A stretch of DNA of 9,280 bases from an uncultured Lachnospiraceae bacterium (lineage in GTDB: Bacteria > Bacillota > Clostridia > Lachnospirales > Lachnospiraceae): the NCBI GenBank assembly GCA_948688495.1, contig CAPQSW010000029.1, positions 21,159-30,438 on the forward strand. Reading direction: 5' to 3'. The notes below the pieces were generated by a model, which ran no database searches, had not been told where the DNA came from, and saw only the letters and a list, made by a program, of their open reading frames with translations. Every line of letters begins with the position of its first letter. Position 1 is the first letter of the stretch. Made by a program: the position numbers and the translations under genes. Shown here in pieces: positions 1-6,959 of the stretch.

Positions 1-2556
1 ACCACAACATTTCTTATATTTCTTACCGCTTCCGCAGGGGCATGGATCATTCGGATATATCTTGGCACTTTCTCTTCTCTTAGGTCCTTTGGGGCCAGAG
101 TCATCACGGTTCGTTCCCGTCACTTTCGCCACCTGTTCACGTTCTACCTTCTGCTCAATCCGTACATGGAACAAAAGGCGTACGGTATCTTCCTGAATAT
201 TGGCAATCATACCGTCAAACATATCGTATCCGCTCATTTTATACTCTACCAGCGGGTCACGCTGACCAAACGCCTGTAAGCCGATTCCCTGACGAAGCTG
301 GTCCATATCATCGATGTGGTCCATCCATTTACGGTCAATTACTTTCAGCAAAATTACGCGCTCCAATTCCCTGACTGCTTCCGGCTCAGGAAATTCTGCC
401 TCCTTCATCTCATAAGCCTTCACTGCCTGTTCTTTCAGCCTATGCTTGAGCTCATTGGAGCGGATGTCCTTTACATCCTCTGGCGTTACAGCATTCAAAG
501 GAATAATTGGAATCAGAAGCTGGTTTAACTCATTCAAATCCCATTCTTCACTATCCTGATCTGCTGAAATGCAGGTATCCACCGTATTCTCCACACGGTC
601 TGTAATCATTTTATAGATTACATCACGCATACTCTCTCCATCTAACACACGGCGGCGTTCCGCATAAATAATCTCTCTCTGCTCATTCATAACCTGGTCA
701 TATTCCAGCAAATTCTTACGGATTCCAAAGTTATTGCTCTCAATTTTCATCTGAGCTTTCTCAATCGCACTGGTCAGCATTTTATGCTGAATTTCTTCAT
801 TTTCTGGTACGCCTAACGTATTAAACATATTCATCAGCTTTTCGGAACCGAACAGACGCATCAAATCATCTTCCAGGGAAATGAAAAACTTGGATTCTCC
901 CGGATCTCCCTGTCGTCCGGAACGTCCACGGAGCTGATTATCAATACGCCTTGATTCGTGACGTTCCGTACCAATAATCTTCAGTCCGCCTGCCGACCTG
1001 GCATCATCATCCAGCTTGATATCCGTACCACGGCCTGCCATATTCGTCGCAATGGTAACAGCCCCATGCTGTCCTGCCTCTGCTACAATCTCAGCCTCTA
1101 TCTCATGGAATTTTGCATTCAATACCTTATGCTGGATTCCTTCGCGTTTCAGCATCCCGCTGAGCAGCTCAGAAGTCTCAATCGTAATCGTGCCCACCAG
1201 TACCGGCTGTCCCTTTTCATGCGCTTTCTTAATCTCCTCTACTACCGCGCGGAACTTTTCTTTCTTAGTCTTATATACTGCATCCTGTTGGTCTTTCCTC
1301 TGCACTGGCTTATTCGTCGGTATCTCGATAACGTCCATACCGTAAATATCACGAAACTCTTTTTCCTCCGTCAGAGCCGTACCTGTCATACCAGCCTTCT
1401 TCTTATATTTATTAAAGAAATTCTGGAACGTAATGGTCGCAAGCGTCTTGCTCTCCCGCTTAACCTTTACATGCTCCTTTGCCTCAATTGCCTGATGCAG
1501 ACCATCCGAATAACGGCGTCCCGGCATGATACGTCCGGTAAACTCGTCTACAATCACAACCTTTTCATCCTGTACCACATAGTCCTGGTCACGGAACATT
1601 AAGTTGTGCGCCCGAAGCGCCAGAATTATATTATGCTGTATTTCCAGGTTATCTGCATCTGCAAGATTCTCAATTCGGAAGAAATTCTCTGCTTTCTTGA
1701 CACCTGCTTCTGTCAGGCTCACAACCTTATCTTTCTCATTAACAATGAAATCTCCCGTCTCCTCGCGTTCCACGCCCATAAGTGCGTCCATCTTGCTAAA
1801 CTCCGGCATGTCCTCGCCACGCACCATCTGCCTGGCCAGAATATCACAGGCCTCATACAAGCTGGTGGATTTACCACTCTGTCCAGAAATAATCAAAGGC
1901 GTGCGCGCCTCGTCGATCAATACAGAGTCCACCTCGTCAATGATCGCATAATTCAGATCGCGCTGCACAAGCTGTTCCTTATAGATTACCATGTTATCAC
2001 GCAGATAATCAAATCCCAGCTCGTTATTGGTCACGTAAGTGATGTCACAGCCGTAGGCTTCCCGGCGCTCATCATTATCCATAGAATTAAGAACTACGCC
2101 AACCGTCAGTCCCAAAAACTCATGTACCTTTCCCATCCACTCAGCATCACGGTTTGCCAGATAATCATTGACTGTAACGATATGAACACCCTTGCCTTCC
2201 AAGGCATTCAGGTATGCAGGCAGGGTAGATACCAGTGTCTTTCCTTCACCGGTCTTCATCTCGGCGATACGTCCCTGGTGTAAAATCACACCACCAATCA
2301 ACTGCACCCTGTAATGCTCTAAGCCGATAGCCCTTCTGGCGGCCTCCCGGACCGTTGCATAAGCTTCGGGAAGAATCTGGTCTAAAGTCTCGCCTTCCTC
2401 TAACCGCTTCTTAAATTCCTTCGTTCTGTCCCTTAACTGTTCATCCGTCATTTCCATCATAGCCGGACGGAGAGATTCAATCTTATCCACAATGGGATAG
2501 ACCCTTTTCAATTCCCGTTCACTGTGGGTACCAAACATTTTGCTTACAATACTCAT
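1..2556 (-). CDS. secA: Preprotein translocase ATPase SecA (3' end cut by window)
   Basis: SecA is the ATPase motor that pushes unfolded preproteins through the SecYEG channel at the cytoplasmic membrane. My translation gives 852 residues from ATG at 2556 to the window edge, so only the last few residues and the stop are missing. Visible motifs: Walker A GEGKT (103-107), Walker B IDEVD (206-210), MTGTA (390-394), TNMAGRGTDI (504-513), QLRGRSGRQGD (541-551), and the C-terminal zinc (SEC-C) motif with Cys839, Cys841, Cys850 and Cys851 in CPCGSGKKYKKCC. The linker before the zinc motif is basic and polar, as usual. The start is supported by AGGAG (2566-2570 on this strand) 9 bases upstream and by the typical N-terminus MSIVSKMFG. 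The frame is intact. It has its own promoter and no co-directional neighbour close upstream. In Firmicutes prfB often follows secA, but that side lies outside the window. Confidence 0.98.
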   Translation of the reverse strand, partial: MSIVSKMFGTHSERELKRVYPIVDKIESLRPAMMEMTDEQLRDRTKEFKKRLEEGETLDQILPEAYATVREAARRAIGLEHYRVQLIGGVILHQGRIAEMKTGEGKTLVSTLPAYLNALEGKGVHIVTVNDYLANRDAEWMGKVHEFLGLTVGVVLNSMDNDERREAYGCDITYVTNNELGFDYLRDNMVIYKEQLVQRDLNYAIIDEVDSVLIDEARTPLIISGQSGKSTSLYEACDILARQMVRGEDMPEFSKMDALMGVEREETGDFIVNEKDKVVSLTEAGVKKAENFFRIENLADADNLEIQHNIILALRAHNLMFRDQDYVVQDEKVVIVDEFTGRIMPGRRYSDGLHQAIEAKEHVKVKRESKTLATITFQNFFNKYKKKAGMTGTALTEEKEFRDIYGMDVIEIPTNKPVQRKDQQDAVYKTKKEKFRAVVEEIKKAHEKGQPVLVGTITIETSELLSGMLKREGIQHKVLNAKFHEIEAEIVAEAGQHGAVTIATNMAGRGTDIKLDDDARSAGGLKIIGTERHESRRIDNQLRGRSGRQGDPGESKFFISLEDDLMRLFGSEKLMNMFNTLGVPENEEIQHKMLTSAIEKAQMKIESNNFGIRKNLLEYDQVMNEQREIIYAERRRVLDGESMRDVIYKMITDRVENTVDTCISADQDSEEWDLNELNQLLIPIIPLNAVTPEDVKDIRSNELKHRLKEQAVKAYEMKEAEFPEPEAVRELERVILLKVIDRKWMDHIDDMDQLRQGIGLQAFGQRDPLVEYKMSGYDMFDGMIANIQEDTVRLLFHVRIEQKVEREQVAKVTGTNRDDSGPKGPKRRESAKIYPNDPCPCGSGKKYKKCCG

Positions 2557-2632
2557 ATTACAATGCTCCTATATTCTATTGGCAGAAACCTGCCTGTACT
2601 TATATATACCGTTTGCACGGGCAACTTCTTAT

Positions 2633-2661
2633 ATTGTAACACTTTCCTCCTGGTTAAACAA
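2633..2661 (-). promoter_or_regulatory. Probable sigma-A promoter of secA
   Basis: Read on the minus strand this is TTGTTT (2656-2661), a 17-base spacer, then TACAAT (2633-2638). A TG one base before the -10 makes it an extended -10 (TGTTACAAT). Transcription would start near 2626, leaving a leader of about 70 bases before the secA ATG at 2556. I see no terminator or riboswitch-like structure in that leader. Confidence 0.6.
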
Positions 2662-2752
2662 TACTCAAACCCATGAACGAATTGTGAACAGTCGCCTCTT
2701 AATTTTCAGAATATTCTTACAATTATTTATATTATTCCAATTATAAGTTAGA

Positions 2753-2758
2753 TATAAT
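2753..2758 (+). promoter_or_regulatory. Possible -10 element for a rightward transcript
   Basis: A perfect TATAAT lies at 2753-2758 just left of the ORF-poor island, pointing rightward. The sequence 17 bases upstream (TATTAT, 2730-2735) is a poor -35. The whole stretch is very A/T-rich, so a chance match is quite possible. Support comes mainly from context: a purine-rich rightward-looking segment and a rightward terminator follow it. Confidence 0.25.
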
Positions 2759-2796
2759 AAACACATCAAAACAAACAAAACAAATTTACAGAACAG

Positions 2797-2909
2797 GAGG
2801 TACAGTCCAATTAAAACATAACGATTTACCCCATAATCTGAGAAAGAGAGGTACGGTCCACCAAACTAACAAATTGATTTCCCTCTGAAAAAGTTACAGA
2901 GGTACAAAA
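2797..2909 (+). repeat. Three GAGGTAC-type motifs at an exact 51-base period
   Basis: AGGTAC occurs at 2798-2803, 2849-2854 and 2900-2905, that is 51 bases apart twice. The first two share a longer block, GAGGTACRGTCCA (2797-2809 and 2848-2860), and loosely similar downstream parts (GATTT, CCC, TCTGA with small shifts). The third copy shares only the AGGTAC core. 51 bases equals 17 codons, so this could be an eroded in-frame protein repeat, or a tandem DNA or RNA repeat. The units are too diverged for a CRISPR array. Confidence 0.4.
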
Positions 2910-3364
2910 GATTTTTATTAAATCTTTGGAAGAAGTTTTACAGATGCAGATGACAGAACTTAGGTTTCTGATTTGAATAATCTGATTGCTGGATAAACAC
3001 CCGGATTTCTGGAATGGGAAATTACAATAAGGTTCTTTTCGATATGATGGTATTAAGAGCTAGAAGATTTCAATGAGGAGAAGAAATAGTTCATCCAAAG
3101 TGATAACTGCTACGTTCCAATGAAAAGATATAGCGAAGTATAATCAATCAGAAGTATCCGACCTTGTATTTTCGGAATGGAGAAATTAGCGGATTGACTC
3201 ATAAGCATAAGATATTTGGACAGAGGCAAAGAGATGGAAATTGCACATGTAATATTTCAGAAAATGATTTAATTACCTACAATAGAAATCAAGATTTTCA
3301 TAACGAAACCCTGAAAGAGAATGAAAAAATGTAAGTATGCACTTCCAGCCGGAAACGTTCAGAT

Positions 3365-3466
3365 ATGGATACATACGAGAATATTCAGAGGTACAAAAAT
3401 TCGGAAGGAAATCCAAGATTTCGGAAAGCACGAGGTAAGGTCCCATGGACAGTGACAGTATTATAG
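3365..3466 (+). CDS. Doubtful 33-codon ORF ending at the terminator
   Basis: The frame starts at ATG 3365 and would encode a basic 33-residue peptide beginning MDTYENIQRYKNSEG and ending in PWTVTVL. The TAG at 3464-3466 lies only 3 bases before the terminator hairpin, as the end of a real gene often does. The only ribosome binding site candidate is a weak GGAA about 10 bases upstream. It is more likely the tail of a decayed longer gene, or chance, than an independent peptide. I recognise no family. Confidence 0.12.
   Translation: MDTYENIQRYKNSEGNPRFRKARGKVPWTVTVL
3386..3445 (+). repeat. Right-hand copies of the GAGGTAC motif family
   Basis: CAGAGGTACAAAA at 3386-3398 repeats exactly the 13 bases at 2897-2909, in direct orientation 489 bases away. 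A further relative, GAGGTAAGGTCCCA, lies at 3432-3445 and resembles the GAGGTACGGTCCA block at 2848-2860 with a substitution and one extra C. The island thus has related direct motifs near both ends. The sequences just inside the 13-base copies are not inverted repeats of one another, so this is not a simple terminal-inverted-repeat element. Confidence 0.35.
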
Positions 3467-3469
3467 TTT

Positions 3470-3516
3470 AAAGGCTGCATTTGATAATCAGATATCAATG
3501 CAGCCTTTTTCTTTTC
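3470..3516 (+). terminator. Strong intrinsic terminator, rightward; possibly shared with proS
   Basis: AAAGGCTGCATTTGATA pairs with TATCAATGCAGCCTTT through 16 base pairs with one bulged T and a 6-base loop (ATCAGA). On the plus strand TTTTTCTTTTC follows (3506-3516), a good U-tract. Read leftward, the same hairpin lies about 45 bases past the proS stop but is followed only by TTTAAACTATAA, a weak U-tract. It therefore looks built mainly for a rightward transcript from the island, with possible bidirectional use. Confidence 0.8.
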
Positions 3517-3555
3517 TATTCACTCAAATATGCCATAATTATTCCATCTCTCACA

Positions 3556-4998
3556 TTAATAAGCTTTTCCCCAATATACCAGTTTGTGTGCCGGCTTCCC
3601 ACAACAGACACAGACATCCGCAACTGCTTCTTCCTCTTTCATAGGCATGCAGCGTGAAGTCGCTGTGGTATCCTCTTTAATCTTAATTTCACATTCTTCA
3701 CTGCCACACCACATTGCACGGATAAATCCAGGCTTATTCTCTACCGCATCCTGAAACTCTGCATAGGATTTCACATCTGAAATATGGGATTCCAGATGTG
3801 CTTTGGCACGTGTATACATCGCATGCTGAATATTATCCAACAGTTCTTCCACAGTCTCTGTGACCTTATCCAGCGTACATTCTATTTTCTCACGGGTATC
3901 ACGGCGTACTAGGACACATTTGCCGGCTTCTATATCTTTCGGTCCCAGCTCCACACGAATTGGGATACCGCGCATCTCCTGCTCTGAAAACTTCCACCCT
4001 GGGCTCTTTTCACTGTCATCCAGCCTCACACGGATTCCTGCTTTTGCAAGCATTGCTTTTAACTCTTCTGCCCTTTCCAACACCCCTTCCTTATGCTGTT
4101 GGATGGGAATTACCATTACCTGAAGCGGTGCAACCCTTGGTGGCAGCACAAGCCCGGAATCGTCTCCATGAACCATAATAATTGCTCCAATCAGACGAGT
4201 TGTCATTCCCCAGGACGTCTGATGTACATACTGCAGCTTATTGTCACGGTCTGTATATTGGATACCGAACGCCTTGGCAAAACCGTCGCCAAAGTTGTGG
4301 CTGGTACCAGACTGCAATGCCTTGCCGTCATGCATCAGCGCCTCTATGGTATAAGTTGCCTCTGCTCCTGCAAATTTTTCTTTGTCTGTCTTCTTCCCGC
4401 GAATAACCGGCATTGCCAGGACTTCCTCACAGAAATCGGCATATAAATTCAACATCTGTATGGTACGTTCTTCTGCTTCTTCTGCTGTCGCATGGGCAGT
4501 ATGCCCTTCCTGCCACAGAAATTCCCTGGAACGCAAGAACGGTCTGGTCTCCTTCTCCCAACGCACAACAGAACACCACTGGTTATAACATTTGGGTAAA
4601 TCCCGGTAAGACTGTATATCATTGGCATAAAAATCACAGAACAATGTCTCTGAGGTAGGCCTGACGCACATTCTCTCCTGCAAAGGATTTAAACCGCCAT
4701 GTGTTACCCAGGCAACCTCTGGCGCAAAACCTTCCACATGGTCCTTCTCTTTTTGAAGCAGGCTCTCCGGAATAAACATTGGCATGTAGACATTCTCCAC
4801 ACCCGTTTCCTTAAACCTTCTGTCCAGTTCCTTTTGAATATTTTCCCAAATGGCATATCCAGCCGGTTTAATAACCATACATCCCTTAACACTGGAATAA
4901 TCAATCAACTCCGCTTTTTTCACTACATCTGTATACCACTGTGCAAAATCAGTATCCATTGATGTAATTGCTTCTACTAATTTTTTGTCCTTAGCCAT
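3556..4998 (-). CDS. proS: Prolyl-tRNA synthetase, archaeal/eukaryotic-like type without editing insertion
   Basis: This class II synthetase attaches proline to tRNA(Pro) in the cytoplasm. The 480-residue product contains the RPTSET loop (113-118), motif 2 with RWEKETRPFLRSREFLWQEG (146-165), motif 3 GDDSGLVLPPRVAP (278-291), an anticodon-binding domain (about 290-400), and a C-terminal zinc-type domain with Cys431, Cys436, Cys463 and Cys466, ending in Tyr480. A C-terminal tyrosine and this cysteine spacing are features of the compact, Thermus/archaeal-type enzymes. The roughly 180-residue editing insertion found between motifs 2 and 3 in typical bacterial ProRS is absent. The frame is open 15 codons further upstream (ATG 5043), but ATG 4998 is preferred because AGAGG (5004-5008) precedes it at proper spacing and MAKDKK is a normal N-terminus. 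It is monocistronic, or at the end of read-through from the permease operon. Confidence 0.96.
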   Translation of the reverse strand: MAKDKKLVEAITSMDTDFAQWYTDVVKKAELIDYSSVKGCMVIKPAGYAIWENIQKELDRRFKETGVENVYMPMFIPESLLQKEKDHVEGFAPEVAWVTHGGLNPLQERMCVRPTSETLFCDFYANDIQSYRDLPKCYNQWCSVVRWEKETRPFLRSREFLWQEGHTAHATAEEAEERTIQMLNLYADFCEEVLAMPVIRGKKTDKEKFAGAEATYTIEALMHDGKALQSGTSHNFGDGFAKAFGIQYTDRDNKLQYVHQTSWGMTTRLIGAIIMVHGDDSGLVLPPRVAPLQVMVIPIQQHKEGVLERAEELKAMLAKAGIRVRLDDSEKSPGWKFSEQEMRGIPIRVELGPKDIEAGKCVLVRRDTREKIECTLDKVTETVEELLDNIQHAMYTRAKAHLESHISDVKSYAEFQDAVENKPGFIRAMWCGSEECEIKIKEDTTATSRCMPMKEEEAVADVCVCCGKPAHKLVYWGKAY

Positions 4999-5058
4999 GA
5001 TTTCCTCTCTGCGCATCTTTCTATCCGTACTATTAATCTTCAACGCCTGTTTTCATAA

Positions 5059-5086
5059 ATTATAATATTATGCAAACTACTCCCAA
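5059..5086 (-). promoter_or_regulatory. Possible second, proximal proS promoter
   Basis: Minus-strand TTGGGA (5081-5086), a 16-base spacer, then TATAAT (5059-5064). Initiation near 5052 would leave a leader of about 53 bases to the ATG at 4998. The -35 is only a partial match and the area is A/T-rich. Confidence 0.35.
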
Positions 5087-5117
5087 TATCACGAAAGCGT
5101 CTCTGACAGCTACGGTC

Positions 5118-5146
5118 ATTTTATGCTATTTTTTTTAGATTGTCAA
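5118..5146 (-). promoter_or_regulatory. Strong sigma-A promoter of proS
   Basis: Minus-strand TTGACA (5141-5146, consensus), a 17-base spacer containing eight A, then TAAAAT (5118-5123). The promoter straddles the stop codon of the upstream permease gene (5135-5137). It would give a leader of about 110 bases before proS. That leader has no T-box signature such as the GGGTGGTACCGCG-like antiterminator block, so amino-acid control by tRNA is not indicated. Confidence 0.75.
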
Positions 5147-6166
5147 GTAGATTTCCCGAATGAGAATATAGGACAGCGGTCCCAGTGCAAATCCCCACAG
5201 GCCGTATATTCCAAGCCCTACATAAATACTGACAATCACTGACAGAGGATGCATCCCGAGTTTATTTCCAAGAAGTTTGGGCTCCAAAATTTCACGCAGC
5301 AGGCTGCATATCGTATAGATTACGGTATAGATTGCCGCCAGCATATACCTTCCCTGCAGCATTTCAATTACTGCCCAGGGCACAAAAATCGTGCCTGTTC
5401 CCAAAAATGGCATAGCGTCACAGATACCGATACCGCATCCAGCCAGCAATGCATACTCATTGCCCGACAGATACAATCCAACAATACATACCGCTGTAAT
5501 AATCAGCATAATAACAAACTGTGCCTTGATATAAGCGCCTCCGGCCTCGTAAGTTCTCCTGCAGACTCTAAGTCCTATCCGTCCAATGGGATTTTTCTCC
5601 AGAGAAGTACGTATCTTCCGGTAATCTTTCAGAATTAAAATGGTACTGACAATAATCACAAAACAGATTCCCACCCAGATAAACATACTTTTTGCATAGG
5701 AAATTGTTTCATTCATCAACACAGGCACCACTGTGGTCTTCATATGCTGCATAACCTCTGGAAGCTGTTTTTGGACACCATCTTCAATCATCTCCGCGCG
5801 TATTCCCGTAAACACCTCCACCTGCCCGCAGCATTCATGAAAAAAGTTTCCTGCCTGCCTCTTATATATTTCCAAATTATCCAGCACCGTTTTCATCTGT
5901 ACCAGCAATGTCCTTAAAAATAAGATTACCAGAAATCCAAGCATCAGAAATAAAATACTCACCAGCAGCGCTGACCAGATTCCTCTTTTACATTTTAATT
6001 TTTTTTCCAGCTTTTCTACCAGCGGATTCAATATCTTTGCCAATAAAAAAGCGATAAAAAAGGGAATTACAAGCGGCAGCAGCCAGCGGATGCAGACATA
6101 AACTGCCAGTGTAATTCCTAGAATTTTCCCTATTTTCCGCATACTTTCTTTCACTTCATTCCGCAT
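5135..6166 (-). CDS. AI-2E family integral membrane protein (YtvI/PerM-like)
   Basis: This 343-residue protein belongs to the AI-2E (UPF0118) family of multi-span membrane proteins, which includes E. coli TqsA and PerM and the Bacillus sporulation-associated YtvI. Hydrophobic segments lie at about 16-46 (two spans), 64-86, 160-180, 214-236, 240-265, 272-290 and 307-335, with a hydrophilic region (about 90-155) between spans 3 and 4. Family signatures near the C-terminus are DAMPFLGTGTIFVPWA (250-265) and REILEPKLLGNKLGMHPL (291-308), followed by the Y-G-L-G-I-Y-G-L-W-G type end. The transported substrate, if any, is unknown; autoinducer export should not be assumed, and YtvI-like is a closer guess. 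The start is uncertain: ATG 6166 has no nearby Shine-Dalgarno, and ATG 6142 (residue 9) is an alternative. It begins 27 bases after the pseudouridine synthase stop, so co-transcription is likely. Confidence 0.85.
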   Translation of the reverse strand: MRNEVKESMRKIGKILGITLAVYVCIRWLLPLVIPFFIAFLLAKILNPLVEKLEKKLKCKRGIWSALLVSILFLMLGFLVILFLRTLLVQMKTVLDNLEIYKRQAGNFFHECCGQVEVFTGIRAEMIEDGVQKQLPEVMQHMKTTVVPVLMNETISYAKSMFIWVGICFVIIVSTILILKDYRKIRTSLEKNPIGRIGLRVCRRTYEAGGAYIKAQFVIMLIITAVCIVGLYLSGNEYALLAGCGIGICDAMPFLGTGTIFVPWAVIEMLQGRYMLAAIYTVIYTICSLLREILEPKLLGNKLGMHPLSVIVSIYVGLGIYGLWGFALGPLSYILIREIYLTI

Positions 6167-6193
6167 AAAATCAGTATGCGCACTTCCGGTAAA

Positions 6194-6943
6194 CTATATT
6201 CCAAAATTCCCACAGGAAAACAATTCTCCCCGCGGCTTTACCGTAAACTCCATATCTTTCCTGGTAATCGGATGCATGAACGCAATCTTTACAGCACACA
6301 GCCCTATCGGAACATAGCCCTGTCCGCAATTTGGAGCGTATTTCTTATCGCCTAATAATGGATGCCCCGCATGTGCCATCTGAACCCTAATCTGATGATG
6401 CCTTCCTGTTTCCAAATGTATCTCAACAAGACTGACGCCACTGCCTGACTGGATAAGATCCACAGACTGATTCTTTTGTTTGTTATTATTATTCTGGTTC
6501 ATGAGCTCCTCTGCTTTAGATACCCTTTTCACTTCATAACTAAGACGTGCGTACCTGGCTCCCTGCGTCTTTGGTGTAACTACACGTGAGGTATTGCTTT
6601 TCGCGTCACGCAAAAGGTAATCCTCCAGAATGCCGGAAGATTCCTCAAACTGCCCTTCCACCAGGGCAAGATAATACTTTTGTGTCTTTCTTTCCCTGAA
6701 CTGACTGCTCAACGCATTTGCTGCCCGTTTATTCCTTGCAAACACCATTACGCCCTCCACAGGCTGATCCAGGCGGTGAACAATAAAAATCTGCGTATCC
6801 TGGCCCTTCCCTGCAAAATAATTGCGTAAAAGACTTACCATATCCTGTTGTCCCGCTCTAGCCGTCTGCACGGGTATACAGGGCATCTTATGGCAAACGA
6901 CAAGGTCTTTATCTTCGTAAATAATTCTTACCTTCTGAGTCAT
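6194..6943 (-). CDS. RluA-family pseudouridine synthase without S4 domain
   Basis: The 249-residue product converts uridine to pseudouridine in rRNA or tRNA. Landmarks are the N-terminal IIYEDKDLVVCHKMP (8-21), the catalytic motif HRLDQPVEG with Asp59, the KYYLALVEG strand (89-97), and LETGRHHQIRVQMAHAGHPLLGDKKY (177-202), the RluA-family substrate-binding motif. There is no N-terminal S4 RNA-binding domain, so it is shorter than RluD and of the RluA/RluC-core kind. The HRLDQPxxG version of the catalytic motif differs from the common HRLDRxTSG, and the RNA target cannot be predicted. An Asn/Gln/Lys-rich insertion (149-160, from ATT/AAT triplet repeats at about 6482-6493) interrupts a surface loop. 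ATG 6943 is preceded by GGGGAG 6 bases upstream. It starts 16 bases after the response regulator stop, in the same operon. Confidence 0.92.
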   Translation of the reverse strand: MTQKVRIIYEDKDLVVCHKMPCIPVQTARAGQQDMVSLLRNYFAGKGQDTQIFIVHRLDQPVEGVMVFARNKRAANALSSQFRERKTQKYYLALVEGQFEESSGILEDYLLRDAKSNTSRVVTPKTQGARYARLSYEVKRVSKAEELMNQNNNNKQKNQSVDLIQSGSGVSLVEIHLETGRHHQIRVQMAHAGHPLLGDKKYAPNCGQGYVPIGLCAVKIAFMHPITRKDMEFTVKPRGELFSCGNFGI

Positions 6944-6959
6944 ACAATACTCCCCAAGA

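Larger units (their letters stand above)
2762..3466 (+). other. Purine-rich, ORF-poor island: decayed gene or unknown noncoding RNA
   Basis: No frame longer than about 65 codons is open on either strand, and none has a good start site. The plus strand is rich in A and G, whereas over the flanking genes, which are on the minus strand, the plus strand is pyrimidine-rich. This suggests that the sense strand here is the plus strand. An AGGAGG at 2795-2800 looks like a ribosome binding site but no ATG follows at a usable distance. All three forward frames contain short open stretches broken by stops, for example one from about 2884 (containing KSLEEVLQMQMTEL) and one from about 3136 to 3333 (containing YFRNGEISGLTHKHKIFG). 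That is what a frameshifted relic would look like, but none resembles a family I can name with confidence. A strong terminator follows directly. The alternative is a large structured RNA; I see only small local hairpins such as TTCC-AGCC-GGAA near 3344-3355. Confidence 0.4.

Noticed and set aside
316..2283. Plus-strand open frames over secA, the longest about 225 codons
   Set aside because: They lie antisense to an intact, motif-complete secA, lack convincing ribosome binding sites, and encode no recognisable domains.
2841..2865. Group II intron domain V-like GGTACGGTCC
   Set aside because: The pairing strand and the rest of domain V and VI are missing, and no reverse transcriptase is nearby.
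2797..2909. CRISPR array
   Set aside because: Only three short, diverged motifs with a 6-base common core; repeats are not identical and no cas genes are present.
3136..3333. IS256-type transposase remnant, from an RNG...RQRDGN resemblance in one forward frame
   Set aside because: Spacing and flanking residues do not fit the family, the match covers only a few residues, and no terminal inverted repeats were found.
2897..3398. Miniature inverted-repeat element bounded by the 13-base copies
   Set aside because: The sequences immediately inside the two copies are not inverted complements, and 13 bases is an unusual target duplication length.
2762..3466. CsrB-like sponge RNA because of many GGA triplets
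   Set aside because: The number of GGA triplets is not clearly above what a purine-rich sequence would give, and they are not consistently in hairpin loops.
4093..4962. Plus-strand and alternate-frame ORFs within proS
   Set aside because: They overlap the conserved catalytic core of proS and have low-complexity, unfamilial translations.
4996..5043. Longer proS start at ATG 5043
   Set aside because: It adds 15 non-homologous residues, whereas the ATG at 4998 has AGAGG at correct spacing.
4999..5117. T-box leader before proS
   Set aside because: The conserved antiterminator block and a terminator hairpin before the gene are both absent; only a small ACG-CTTT-CGT hairpin is visible.
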